This document shows positions 40,719 through 50,587 of a stretch of 64,000 bases of DNA, piece by piece (positions within the stretch are counted from its first letter, which is position 1; every line of letters begins with the position of its first letter). The notes beneath the pieces were generated by a model. It saw only the letters and a program-made list of their open reading frames with translations. It was not told where the DNA came from and did not search any database. This DNA comes from Hellea sp. (GTDB lineage Bacteria; Pseudomonadota; Alphaproteobacteria; Caulobacterales; Maricaulaceae). The stretch lies in assembly GCA_028224375.1 (NCBI GenBank), contig JAOIVW010000013.1:23397-87396 (forward strand), in the 5' to 3' direction. A program made the translations under genes and the position numbers.

Positions 40719-41513
40719 CTAGAAAGACGCCCTCCTTAAGAGGTCAAAATAGCCGCCTTCAACGAAGGCGCGCCCTCGATCACGCGCTCTCACGGCGCGG
40801 TCTTTAAGGGAGCGGTTATGGCTCCACTCATGTATCACGCGGGCCTCACCAAACAACGCAATCGCTACATCTTTAAGCGTGTTTTTACCGCTGCGATGTC
40901 CATCATATACATCCCAAGCCAATAGGCCCTCGAGGAGCTTATCGCGGTTCGGCGGGCGTTTCACGGGGGGCAGGTGTCCCGCGTCAGATAGGTGTAGCAA
41001 GAAGAGCTGCTCAAGGCTTGAAACACGCTGCGGCAGGTCAGAAGACCCTGTCAAATTGACCTCAATGGACGCGTCATCTTCCAGCTGCGTAATGTCTTGA
41101 GTCACCATTTGAATCCAAAAATCATGACCGCCTAAACGGATATGACGCTCACCATCAACGGTATCGAGAACGGTTGGACAGCACTTTAAAGAGGCTAATG
41201 AAAAGCCATTTAGATTGTCATTGGCTTCTGCGGATAGGGAAACAGATAGCGTTCTTCGGAAGAGGTCAGGCCTCCAGAACACAGGCACCTCGCTTGCGGA
41301 GAGTTCCGGGTCAGCAAAGGTGATAAGGCCAAATGTTTCGGCTTCGAGATAAGGACGTTCAAGCCGCATATAACGAAGGCTCGCCCTGGCATCACACACA
41401 TGCGGACGGCTTTCGTGATGCCGCGCCCACGCTTTTCGGTAGGCGCGATTGCGCCGCAGACCTTCCCAAGCCCAAGCAGCGTCTGATATTACCACCCTAT
41501 CCTTTGCGTTCAT
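40719..41513 (-). CDS. DUF2285-family regulator-like protein
   Basis: C-term LAWDVYDGHRSGKNTLKDVAIALFGEARVIHEWSHNRSLKDRAVRARDRGRAFVEGGYFDLLR; start set at MNAKDRVVIS. Confidence 0.85.
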   Translation of the reverse strand: MNAKDRVVISDAAWAWEGLRRNRAYRKAWARHHESRPHVCDARASLRYMRLERPYLEAETFGLITFADPELSASEVPVFWRPDLFRRTLSVSLSAEANDNLNGFSLASLKCCPTVLDTVDGERHIRLGGHDFWIQMVTQDITQLEDDASIEVNLTGSSDLPQRVSSLEQLFLLHLSDAGHLPPVKRPPNRDKLLEGLLAWDVYDGHRSGKNTLKDVAIALFGEARVIHEWSHNRSLKDRAVRARDRGRAFVEGGYFDLLRRASF

Positions 41514-41666
41514 TTTAGCCTCCACAGGCCTGCGCGACCTTTGAAGAACAAAATAGGAACATTTTCCTATAAAAGTAAACAACTGAATCCTTAAAAGTCT
41601 TTCAAGCCGATGTTCTTCTCCTCTGACGCACTTCGCATACAAGGCTATCTTTCAAATTGTGACCAC

Positions 41667-41702
41667 GAAAAAACCCGCATCAGCATGAGCCGATGCGGGT
41701 TT
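41667..41702 (-). terminator. Rho-independent terminator of DUF736 gene
   Basis: Reverse strand AACCCGCATCGGCTCATGCTGATGCGGGTTTTTTCG; 15 nt past the stop. Confidence 0.85.
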
Positions 41703-41716
41703 GAGGCGCTGGGGAT

Positions 41717-42043
41717 TTAGTCGTCTTGCGGGTTCCAGAGGATCGCGAATTCATCCGCCTCTTTGCCGTAAGCCTGTCCGAGATTGGCGTAGACTTTACG
41801 CGGGCCGAGGGTCGGATGGGCGAAGGTGAGCGAGATATACTGCTTACCGCTCACTTCGCCGGTCTTGAACCAGCCGCCGCCGAGCTCCTGTCCGCGTGCG
41901 TCAACAATCCGAAAGTCGGGCTGTTTCTCGGTCTCTTTATTGTCATTCGCGACAATGTTGATGCGGGACGCGCCGCCGAGGTTAAGGGTGCCTTGAAAGT
42001 TACCCACTTCATTTTTCGTTACATATCCAAGTGCTTGTGCCAT
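41717..42043 (-). CDS. DUF736-family protein (second copy)
   Basis: AQALGYVTKNEVGNFQGTLNLGGASRINIVANDNKETEKQPDFRIVDARGQELGGGWFKTGEVSGKQYISLTFAHPTLGPRKVYANLG. Confidence 0.88.
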   Translation of the reverse strand: MAQALGYVTKNEVGNFQGTLNLGGASRINIVANDNKETEKQPDFRIVDARGQELGGGWFKTGEVSGKQYISLTFAHPTLGPRKVYANLGQAYGKEADEFAILWNPQDD

Positions 42044-42780
42044 GGTTTCAGTCTCCAAATTTTGTCAGCGAAATCTCGGGAGCCAATCTCCCTGCTGACA
42101 TAAACCGTCCGCACCAAGGCCTGACGGGCAGAGGCGCAAAGCGCCCGAAACGCAGTGGAGATAGGCCAAAGAGGCGCTATTTTGTTTCGCGATGAATGTG
42201 TGTTTCCCTTCAGAAACACAGAGAGGAAAATAGTGACGCGACGCCTATTCGGTCCGGCAGGTTTTGGGGCAGGTTGTAATTGTTCAGCCGGGAATGGGTC
42301 CCCCAAGCATTTTGTTGATGGAATTTTGAGACGCCCAAACTATGGCGGAAGCATTTGGATATGCCTTGACTAAACCTGATGGGGGTCACTTGAGAGGCAC
42401 CCTCCCAAGCTCGGCGGCATTGTTCTGCATCTTCAGTATCGCCTATCCTGACAATATAGAGAGCGCGAAATAGCCCCCTGATCTTGAGGCCCGTTGACGT
42501 ACGCGCACAGGCGCTTGGCGGCTCATGCTGAGGTCAAGACCGCGATGTGGGCCGTAAAGTCTTGTCTATCTCGCCAGCCTTCGCCCCGTCTGATCCTTGG
42601 CCTTCGTAAAGTCCCCTCGCCAATCTTAGGCAGGCTTACAACAAAGAGGCCCATGAATTTTCGGGGATTTTCTCCTCTGGATTCCGTAACACGTCTAAAT
42701 CCTGACGCGCCTTTAGACCCGCACTGGCCCCCGCTGATGCGGATTTCTTTGGGGGCGCAATTTGCGTTTTGGCAGTCATC

Positions 42781-42816
42781 AAAAGCAAAGCCCCTGCAAC
42801 AAGCGGGGGCTTTTCA
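42781..42816 (-). terminator. Rho-independent terminator downstream of parB-like gene
   Basis: Reverse strand AAAAGCCCCCGCTTGTTGCAGGGGCTTTGCTTTT; about 20 nt past stop. Confidence 0.75.
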
Positions 42817-42837
42817 GTCTAACCTTAGCGGCTTTCG

Positions 42838-44589
42838 CTAAGCGCTTTTGAACAGTATTGCGATACGCCGCGCGGCCTGCGCAGGCGGGCATCCGTCCAC
42901 CGCCTTATAGGGCTTTGCCGGAAAGGTCGCCCATTTGGGAAGCCAATCGGGCGACGCCTTGGCCACCCCCTCACCTGCCATACGGTTCTTGATGATTTGT
43001 TTTTGCGTCTTCGCGGTGTCCGTAACCGCGCCATCAGCGCAAGATTTCCCTGCAATGTCTTTGACCATTGCATTTATGGTCGGCTTGTCTCTCAGCAGCG
43101 TAAAGAAGGCCTCGTCAGGTGACCAATAGTCACCAAAGCTTGGCTGCGTCAGCAAGCCAACCGCTTCAACCTCACTGCTATCAACGGCCAATGTTTCGGA
43201 GAGGCAAAACGCCTGAACGCGCAAAACATCCGCATCCTCCAAAGTCAGAAGCTGCGCAAATATCTCGCAAACATCATAGGGGCTATAGTGGCGGTGATAG
43301 ATTTGCGGGTGCTCTCCTTTTAGCCCAAGCAATGTGAAAACCGCGCGGCGCTCCTCTGCTAATAAGGCTTCGGCCTTACTGGATTCGATACTCGTGCGAG
43401 TCTCTTCCTTGCGGCTTCGAGAGCCTGTCCCATCAACTTTCCAGTTTCTTGCCCCGCAAATCATATGGGCAACAGTCAGGCGCAAGGCCAAATCAGGCCG
43501 CTTAATAAGCTCCGCTCTCGCAATCGCGTGGCGGTGCAAGTTCATGTAGTCGGCCATCGGGCCGGACATTTCGGGGCGGTTCGTTTTGGTCGCTTTGCCG
43601 ACCTTGGCCTCGCCATTAGATAGGGCGCGGCGTATCTTCTGCGCCTCGTCGTCTGTGATATAGCCTTCATGGAAAGTGACTTCGCCGTTCTCGCGGGTTT
43701 CGACGTAAACCCTACCGCCTTGGTCTTTGGGATGGGCGGCGTGGTTATAGCGAGGAAAGTAATGCCCCCGCTCTCCGAGAATGATTTCTTTCCAGCCATC
43801 GGCTTTGTAGGCCTCAACAGCCTTGGCAATGGCCGCGTTTTGGCTCTCCCAAAAATGCTCCGTATCGGCAAACTGGCCGTGCTCTCCGAACAAATCCGTC
43901 AGGATGGTTCCGCTATATTCGGCCAAATCAAACAAGGCTTTATCAGTGGTAATCACCCCTCCCCCTGTGAGCCATGCTTTAAGCTGCGGACCGAGCGGAC
44001 AATAATCGTCCGAATTGAACAACGCTATCCACTCAGCCTGCTGCTCTTCTGTGGCCATTGTCAAAGCGCGGATGCTGGCCGCATCAATCTGCTGATTGGT
44101 GTAGGCCTCGCGCACGTCAGGGATAAGTGCTCCCAATGCCAAACGGCGTTTGACCGAGTTGGGCGTTATCCCAAACACGGCTGCAATATCGTCCACGCTC
44201 TGGCCCTTATCGGCCAAGACCTTGAACGCTTCATATTGCTCCATTTCCGTGGGCGCGAGTCGCGCTACGTTCTCGATAATGCTTGTCTCTATGGCGAGGG
44301 CATCATCTTTCGCGTCCATCACGCAACACGGCACATCGGCGATTTCGGTTCCGTCCTCGGCTATCGTGGCAAGGCAGAAATGGCGGCGGCGTCCCGCGAC
44401 AATCCCGTATTTGGGTGCTTTGGCCGTGCCGCCCTCGCGGCGCACGATCAAAGGCTGGCGGATGCCGCGCTCTCTGACACTCGGCAGAATGTCGTCAATG
44501 TCTGGAGCCGTTTCGCTGTGGCGCATGTTCAGGTTTGAAATATGCAAAGCGTTGAACGGGATAAATTTTAGGTCGAAAGGTTTGCTCAT
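42838..44589 (-). CDS. ParB/RepB/Spo0J-like partition protein
   Basis: SVRERGIRQPLIVRREGG...YGIVAGRRRHFCLATIA; MEQYEAFKVLADKGQSVDDIAAVFGITPNSVKRRLALG. Confidence 0.93.
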   Translation of the reverse strand: MSKPFDLKFIPFNALHISNLNMRHSETAPDIDDILPSVRERGIRQPLIVRREGGTAKAPKYGIVAGRRRHFCLATIAEDGTEIADVPCCVMDAKDDALAIETSIIENVARLAPTEMEQYEAFKVLADKGQSVDDIAAVFGITPNSVKRRLALGALIPDVREAYTNQQIDAASIRALTMATEEQQAEWIALFNSDDYCPLGPQLKAWLTGGGVITTDKALFDLAEYSGTILTDLFGEHGQFADTEHFWESQNAAIAKAVEAYKADGWKEIILGERGHYFPRYNHAAHPKDQGGRVYVETRENGEVTFHEGYITDDEAQKIRRALSNGEAKVGKATKTNRPEMSGPMADYMNLHRHAIARAELIKRPDLALRLTVAHMICGARNWKVDGTGSRSRKEETRTSIESSKAEALLAEERRAVFTLLGLKGEHPQIYHRHYSPYDVCEIFAQLLTLEDADVLRVQAFCLSETLAVDSSEVEAVGLLTQPSFGDYWSPDEAFFTLLRDKPTINAMVKDIAGKSCADGAVTDTAKTQKQIIKNRMAGEGVAKASPDWLPKWATFPAKPYKAVDGCPPAQAARRIAILFKSA

Positions 44590-44607
44590 GGGAGCCTCCT
44601 GTGGTGG

Positions 44608-44832
44608 TTAAGTTAGGGTTGGGATGAGGTCTAACAAGTCGATTTGTGCACGGCCGACCTCGTCGAATAAGCCGTGGTCACAAGGCTTCTGCCCTGCATT
44701 GGGATTGCGTTTGGGCGTCATAGGGTGAGATGTTCGGGCGGTGAGTTTCTCGCCAAGCGTGACAGGGCGCACCCCGTCAATCAGGCTCTGCGCTCCGACT
44801 TCAGTCGGCTCATATTTACGAAGACCCGTCAC
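44608..44832 (-). CDS. Small hypothetical protein
   Basis: GTG start at 44832 overlaps the upstream stop (GTGA); shorter than the ORF-track version (44865). Confidence 0.5.
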   Translation of the reverse strand: MTGLRKYEPTEVGAQSLIDGVRPVTLGEKLTARTSHPMTPKRNPNAGQKPCDHGLFDEVGRAQIDLLDLIPTLT

Positions 44833-45305
44833 GCGACTCCCTCGGCCATGCAGAGAATAGCGCATTGCCGCGCCCGCTCGGCTTTCGCGGCCTCTAAGGC
44901 TTCGGATAGAAGCTCGTTAGCGACTTCGGTCAGATAGGCATTATCACTGTCGGGATAATTGGCCTCGATGCCCCAAAGACTTGCCGCATGGTCGGTCAGT
45001 TCCAGCCCATCAATCGCGGCGGATAGAATGACGCCGCAATAAAACCATTCGTCATTTTTCCAAGCTGCCATAACGGCCTCGGCCTTGGCTTGGGCGGTCG
45101 CAAAGCGATCCCGCCAGCCATTCCCCGCGCCAATGAATCCCGCGTCATTGGGATATAGGCTCGGCCAGAATCCGTCCTGCCTCTGGTCGGGGGCGTCCGG
45201 TGTATCGTCATGGGCTATGCGGGCCGTGACCGTGAACCCGTCCACCTCGCATGTGAGGGAGTCCCCAAGACAGACAAAGCTGCCGAATTTTTCTGTGAAG
45301 GCCAT
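44829..45305 (-). CDS. Hypothetical protein of element backbone
   Basis: Coding-like ORF between ardA and parB, 1 nt after the ArdA stop. Confidence 0.7.
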   Translation of the reverse strand: MAFTEKFGSFVCLGDSLTCEVDGFTVTARIAHDDTPDAPDQRQDGFWPSLYPNDAGFIGAGNGWRDRFATAQAKAEAVMAAWKNDEWFYCGVILSAAIDGLELTDHAASLWGIEANYPDSDNAYLTEVANELLSEALEAAKAERARQCAILCMAEGVA

Positions 45306-45306
45306 G

Positions 45307-45876
45307 TCAGTGCGCCCAAAAAATATGAACGCTGCCGCCGACTCTGAATGTCAGATAGTCGCCCGACTGCTCATAGTCATGCGCCATTGCTTTATAGTCG
45401 ATGTAAGGGGCAAGGCGCTGCGGGATTACCTCGCCCGTCTGCTCGGTCAGCTCCTCCGCATAATCTGCGAGGCTGTCATATTCGCCCGCATATTCATCAA
45501 AGCGGGATTTGGCGTCCTCGATATTGCCGCCGTAATAATTGAGAACCTCCGCGCCTAATTTGCCGCGCTCTCCAATGTATTCGGCAAGCTCTACAACATT
45601 GGCAAATGTAAAATACTCGCCAACCTCTGCGCCTTCAAATCCTTCATAGTCGTGAATGGCCCATTCTTCGGCCTCCTCAATTGGGGAGCGGAATAACATC
45701 GCCTGCACGGCTTCCCATATGCTGGCCTCGTCCGTGACGTTTATCCATTCACCGTGAAGATGGCCGTTATTATAGGCGGCAAGGCAAGCCACATAGATGC
45801 GGTCAGTGGGTGGCGGCGCGATGCTCGGCGGCTGATGGTCAAAAAAGGCTTGCGGCTCGGCTTGGCAAAAGGTCAT
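45307..45876 (-). CDS. ardA: Antirestriction protein ArdA
   Basis: DRIYVACLAAYNNGHLHGEWINV...EWAIHDYEGFEG...NVVELAEYIGERGKLGAEVLNYYGGNIEDAKSRFDEYAGEYDSLADYAEEL; start at MTFCQAEPQ rather than 46179. Confidence 0.93.
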   Translation of the reverse strand: MTFCQAEPQAFFDHQPPSIAPPPTDRIYVACLAAYNNGHLHGEWINVTDEASIWEAVQAMLFRSPIEEAEEWAIHDYEGFEGAEVGEYFTFANVVELAEYIGERGKLGAEVLNYYGGNIEDAKSRFDEYAGEYDSLADYAEELTEQTGEVIPQRLAPYIDYKAMAHDYEQSGDYLTFRVGGSVHIFWAH

Positions 45877-46471
45877 CGGTCTGGTCTCCGGTGCCGCCCC
45901 CATGACGGGCGCGCCCCGCGCCCCCATTGACGAAAGAATGGGACGCGGCACGTTCCCCCCGCAGGGGGCGGGGGGAAGCGGCAAGAGGCCAGTCAGCCGA
46001 CGGGTAATAAGGCCCGCTGCCAGGTTTTTGGTATGAGAACGTAGAGAGACCCAGACGACTTTGGCCAAAGGCCTTGTGGCGGGACTGCCCGGCGGCAGTC
46101 TGGCCGACCGCTTCCCATCGCCCCCGAGGAGGGAACAAAACATAAAAGCCGACCCGTTAGGGCCGCCCTTCTGGGTCAATTAACGACCCGGCACGTTCAA
46201 ACAATCGAGTGTGATAGCTCAACCGTTTATAAGCTCACGAATTGAACTTACCTGGGCGTGGTGATCGTCAGGATGTTCTGAAATAGTTTGCTCAACAAAC
46301 ACTAGACTCAGCTCATATAGGCTGAACATTGCAGGTCATATTTTTATGCCGTCGAAAAGATCCGAAATAAAACCTATTAAACCTTATTGCGGTTACTAGA
46401 AGTTTTCAGCTATGAGTTACGGGAGAGCTCTAGACGCTTCCTAGATCTCGATAAAAACGGATAATATAGTT

Positions 46472-47179
46472 ATGCTCTTTCGTACTTTTATTCTGCTGCC
46501 TATAGCGACTGTATTAATAGGGTGTGTTAATACATCAAGTTCTGAGGTTCAAACGAGTTTAGCTAAAGTCAGTCCTGATAACAGCTTGCAAAGCAATAAT
46601 CTAAAAGCTCAAAGTCATGAGCGGGATAATTACGAAACAAAGATTGCGAAGGCGCTCAACAAAACGAAGGGGAATTTGCAAGCTAGTTTTAAATACGATA
46701 ATTCATTTTCTTTGGAAGTGAACAATCTACCACGGTATAGCGCGATAAAGCCGCAGCCCTACACATTTGACAAAGAATTTTCTAAGATATGCAAAGAAGA
46801 AGGTGGAAACGTATATAAATGTGATTTCTCGGGAGACCAATTTTCATCAACATCTGAAGACTACCTTTGCAGTATAGGGTCTAATGGAGAAGAATATGAT
46901 CTCTCTGAATTCTCTTTTTATAAGCCAAGCAACATTCTTACAATTGACCCTGTCTTAAATAGTTATCATGACGCTTTTTATTCGATTCAATTCATCTCAG
47001 AAGCCCACGGTGTCAATATTCACAAAAAACTCGCCGAACTGATGGGTGATGACATTAAAACCCAAGAACAATATGTACCAGCCACCCCTACGACGCTGAG
47101 TCCGACTAGATATGACCCAGATGCATGTAAGGTCGTTTGGGTGTCTGAGGGCGGGTCGATTTCCGTCCTTGGTGAGTAA
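46472..47179 (+). CDS. Putative lipoprotein
   Basis: MLFRTFILLPIATVLIGCVN lipobox; paired cysteines. Confidence 0.6.
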   Translation: MLFRTFILLPIATVLIGCVNTSSSEVQTSLAKVSPDNSLQSNNLKAQSHERDNYETKIAKALNKTKGNLQASFKYDNSFSLEVNNLPRYSAIKPQPYTFDKEFSKICKEEGGNVYKCDFSGDQFSSTSEDYLCSIGSNGEEYDLSEFSFYKPSNILTIDPVLNSYHDAFYSIQFISEAHGVNIHKKLAELMGDDIKTQEQYVPATPTTLSPTRYDPDACKVVWVSEGGSISVLGE

Positions 47180-47280
47180 GGGCCAGTCGTATTTTTTTGT
47201 TGGGAATTTTAGTCCATTGTAAATTAATTTTTGCTTGAAAAAAAACGAAACCTAAGGCAAGAATAGCTTGGGGGCGACCA

Positions 47281-47541
47281 ATGCATTATTCTCAAATCTA
47301 TTGGACTTTAAAATCCATATTGGCAAAATTGACTGGACGTTCGTCCAGTGAAATTTTTGCTGACCAAAACCTTGTCACAGATCTTAGATTTACCGATCAA
47401 GGAAAAGCGTCTTTAAATGCTGATATCAATCGCGGATTTGCGGATGAAAATTTTCCAATTTCCCCTGCTTTACGGCCTGGTGAAACACGAAATGCAGCCA
47501 CCGTGAGAGATTTATATAAACTTATATCCAAAAGGTTTTGA
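47281..47541 (+). CDS. Acyl-carrier-protein-like small protein lacking an evident attachment Ser
   Basis: ILAKLTGRSSSEIFADQNLVTDLRFTDQGKASL...NAATVRDLYKLI follows an ACP-like layout without DSL. Confidence 0.4.
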   Translation: MHYSQIYWTLKSILAKLTGRSSSEIFADQNLVTDLRFTDQGKASLNADINRGFADENFPISPALRPGETRNAATVRDLYKLISKRF

Positions 47542-47543
47542 AA

Positions 47544-48767
47544 ATGGGAAAGTCAAGTCGGGTTGCTGTTTCAATCCTATTCGCAAGCTCTATTGGCTTT
47601 GTTTCAAACGCACAAGTCCCTGCTAACCTCAAAAATATTCCTCCGAAATATGATCGTAACGGCAATGGAATTGTCGAAAAGGGATCTGAACTAAACATTT
47701 ATCTGCTACATAAACGGAACTCAGTACTTGAAAAATATGATATAGATTTGGATGGCGTTTTATCGCCAAGCGAAACACAATCTTTAAATGAAACATTTGT
47801 AGATGATGATTTGAAAATTGATATTCTTGACGCTGAACAATTCTTAGGCACGCGGCAAGGGGTAGCTGTAGGTTCGCCAGTAAAGCCTAGCCTAACCCTC
47901 GCAAAAAATCAATGCCATGAAGATAAAAGTGCAATATTGCTGCGTTCGGCATATTTTACGCCCTCGGTTTTCGGCTCTTTACCGAAAACAGATAAGTCAC
48001 ATTTAGAGAGCGTTACTCCCGCAACATTTAGCTTTTCTCGTAACAACGTAACAAATAACGAAACGCTCACAGCGACTGGAGCTCTCTCATTCGTCAAACA
48101 TCGCGCATACAAAGATTGTCCCGAGAACCAAGTCGGTAATTTGAAAGAGAGTGCGTACTCGGCGGGTATCGTGTTTGATCGCTCTAGGTCCTCAGGCTCG
48201 GACGATGAAGGCGTTGATAACCTTACTTTTAACCTGAATGGCGATTACTTCTTTCAAGGGTGGCCAGTATTCGACAGCCATAACATTACTGCCTCTGCAG
48301 CTTTAATGTCCGATTTCGGTTTTCGTAGCGCTGTAATCTCTACAAGCGCTAATTGGCAACCTACTCACAATCGAGCAGCGATTGGTGTTGCTCGCCGTAT
48401 TGATGGCTTGCCTATAAGTTTCCGCTGGCAACCGCGCTTGGCTTTGGATTTTCGGACGACCTTAGATTCTGGAAGTAATACGGAGCTAATGGGTGAAAGT
48501 GACAGGTTGTTTATTAGCCCTTCAATTTCCGCTCAATTATTTTTAGAAAATGACGTTTTTAAAGGGACTTTTTTCGAGGTGAACTATCAGCACTCAGAGA
48601 ATATTTTAGACGGTGATACGAGTTTTGATTTCTTTGAAGGCTCCCTAAACATCCCTATCGATAGCAGCCAACACTTTCTGTTTCAAGCTCGCTATCGCGA
48701 CGGCAATTTGCCTTCCTCTAGACAGGCAGTTGACGATTATCTTCTCGGCCTCGGAGTAAGGTTCTAA
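47544..48767 (+). CDS. Signal-peptide protein with EF-hand-like motifs and outer-membrane-barrel-like C-terminus
   Basis: PPKYDRNGNGIVEKGSE, KYDIDLDGVLSPSE; alternating beta pattern; C-term ends ...LLGLGVRF. ATG at 47544 preferred over TTG at 47538. Confidence 0.6.
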   Translation: MGKSSRVAVSILFASSIGFVSNAQVPANLKNIPPKYDRNGNGIVEKGSELNIYLLHKRNSVLEKYDIDLDGVLSPSETQSLNETFVDDDLKIDILDAEQFLGTRQGVAVGSPVKPSLTLAKNQCHEDKSAILLRSAYFTPSVFGSLPKTDKSHLESVTPATFSFSRNNVTNNETLTATGALSFVKHRAYKDCPENQVGNLKESAYSAGIVFDRSRSSGSDDEGVDNLTFNLNGDYFFQGWPVFDSHNITASAALMSDFGFRSAVISTSANWQPTHNRAAIGVARRIDGLPISFRWQPRLALDFRTTLDSGSNTELMGESDRLFISPSISAQLFLENDVFKGTFFEVNYQHSENILDGDTSFDFFEGSLNIPIDSSQHFLFQARYRDGNLPSSRQAVDDYLLGLGVRF

Positions 48768-48916
48768 AAACTTCAGAATCATAAACACGCCAGCGAGCGA
48801 CGTCTCTGGTATTAGCCAGTGGGAAGCGCGAGCGTACACAGGCGCCAAGCCATCTTTGGGCGAAACGCAAAGATTACGCATGTCCGCAGCCCGTCGCCGC
48901 TTAGACAAGAAGCCGT

Positions 48917-48943
48917 ATCATCCCGTCCACCGGTCGGGATGAT
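48917..48943. repeat. Perfect 9-bp inverted repeat ATCATCCCG-9 nt-CGGGATGAT
   Basis: Read directly; lies between convergent genes, no T-tract. Confidence 0.7.
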
Positions 48944-49182
48944 TGTCGCGTGAACGTCCTGCTTCAACTGCGCTTCGCGAAAATAAAGGAGGAAAGCGTG
49001 TACCTGGGTGCGGAACAGTTCGAGCTTGAGCGAACGCCTGAAATCAACCCGCGGCAGTGGGATGCGTCAGGGATGGCAGCCGGATGGCCGAGACCGCGAA
49101 GCGGGCTTGGTTCACAACAGCCCGGCCCGAAGCGCAAGCGAAGGCCGACGCCCGCATGCAAAATTTCATAATCTGCATTTTA

Positions 49183-50505
49183 TTATGGCTTACCGATTTC
49201 CAGTAGGTCGTCAACAATAACCCTCGCCATATCCTGCGTAAAATAATTACAGTGCACGAGTGCTTTGGACAATCTACTTTTGTTCAATTCTAAGGCTGTG
49301 AACAAATCATGACCTGAACTCATTGCTGATAAAACTTTACTTTTTGTTTGTCCGAGGTGGTTGGTGGTGTCGGCCACCATATGATCATAAATATGTTCCA
49401 AACGGGAATGAAGCACCTTCGGAAAATTTGTCTTACTTGGCAGTTGAGGTTCCGCATTCATGGTCCTAATTCGACCTAAGTCGTTTCCCAGGCCATTGTT
49501 GTACAAAAATCCATTCAGTATTTTTGAGAAAAAGCGATTGAATGGTTTTATCATATAACCCAAAAAAACCTGGAGAATAAGAGGGACAAAAAAGCAAAGA
49601 GCTCCAATCAAGAATATTGTTTTCGCATTTTCCATCAGTGCTACAGATCGAATGTAAACACGAAACTCGTCCGCTGATTCAGTTTCATATAATACCGTTC
49701 CGTGCCTAATGGCCAAATAGCTCAACCACAGAAATAATAAAAATGCTAAAACAATGCTGACTATTTTTACGGCGGACGCAAAATTATACTGGCGCTCCGG
49801 CACAACTGACAGCGCAGCTATCGCTTCATCTTCAGGGTGGTAAATTAGTCTAAAGTGGTTTTTGACCGGACCCTTTGTTCTATGTTTATATTGCTGAAAC
49901 ATGGGCTTCTGAAATATACGCCAACCCAGAAGTAACAAGATGTACAATGGTAAAATAAGTTTCCAAAAATTCAAAGACTCCCATTTATCCGTATTCCAAT
50001 TTGGACGCGTCTCTACAAACTGTGCAATTGGCTCAATTAATACCAGAGAAAAGACAAAAGCTACCAAGAGGGCCAGAAAACTAGTCAAAAAGAAAGGCCG
50101 CCACAATCCATGCAAATGCGAGAAAGGTGTACCTATGGTATAAATTTCAACGTTTAAATCTTCGTCGTGGTGATCTAGCATATAATTGATAACACTTCCA
50201 CCATGACTATGCCCAATTAGAATAACGCGATCATACTCTTGAACATCCGAAGGTGATTGTAGCTCGACATACAGATCTTTGGCGGCCTTCAAACGCTCTT
50301 TATCCTTATTAGCACCCGTCCATTGAAAATCCTTCCAATGAACAGTGGTGCCAGGCTGCTTATCTTTTAAATAATTTATGAACGTTTGGGCAAAAATATG
50401 TTCTTGGTGCCACCATTCCTCATGTGCGGATGTGCCATTTTTTTCCAAATTAGCTTCGCCTGCAAATGTGCCATGAACAGGAACTATGAGAATATTTAAC
50501 GTCAT
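49183..50505 (-). CDS. Alpha/beta-hydrolase-like protein with several TM segments
   Basis: NILIVPVHGTF; nucleophile elbow VILIGHSHGGSVINYML; hydrophobic segments at about aa 140-160, 190-205, 250-270, 295-315. Confidence 0.65.
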   Translation of the reverse strand: MTLNILIVPVHGTFAGEANLEKNGTSAHEEWWHQEHIFAQTFINYLKDKQPGTTVHWKDFQWTGANKDKERLKAAKDLYVELQSPSDVQEYDRVILIGHSHGGSVINYMLDHHDEDLNVEIYTIGTPFSHLHGLWRPFFLTSFLALLVAFVFSLVLIEPIAQFVETRPNWNTDKWESLNFWKLILPLYILLLLGWRIFQKPMFQQYKHRTKGPVKNHFRLIYHPEDEAIAALSVVPERQYNFASAVKIVSIVLAFLLFLWLSYLAIRHGTVLYETESADEFRVYIRSVALMENAKTIFLIGALCFFVPLILQVFLGYMIKPFNRFFSKILNGFLYNNGLGNDLGRIRTMNAEPQLPSKTNFPKVLHSRLEHIYDHMVADTTNHLGQTKSKVLSAMSSGHDLFTALELNKSRLSKALVHCNYFTQDMARVIVDDLLEIGKP

Positions 50506-50587
50506 TTTATAAAAGCCCTTTAACTTCAGATAAGAATTGAAAACAGACGCGCAATTGGTCGCCAGAACAACCTAAAGGCAAGCCCAC

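Noticed and set aside
43669-44538. 289-aa plus-strand ORF opposite the parB-like gene
   Set aside because: Fully antisense to a strongly supported ParB-like CDS; no recognisable domain.
48950-49220. Overlapping short ORFs in the GC-rich patch between cargo genes
   Set aside because: Several frames open with no clear family; may be a gene remnant but not supportable.
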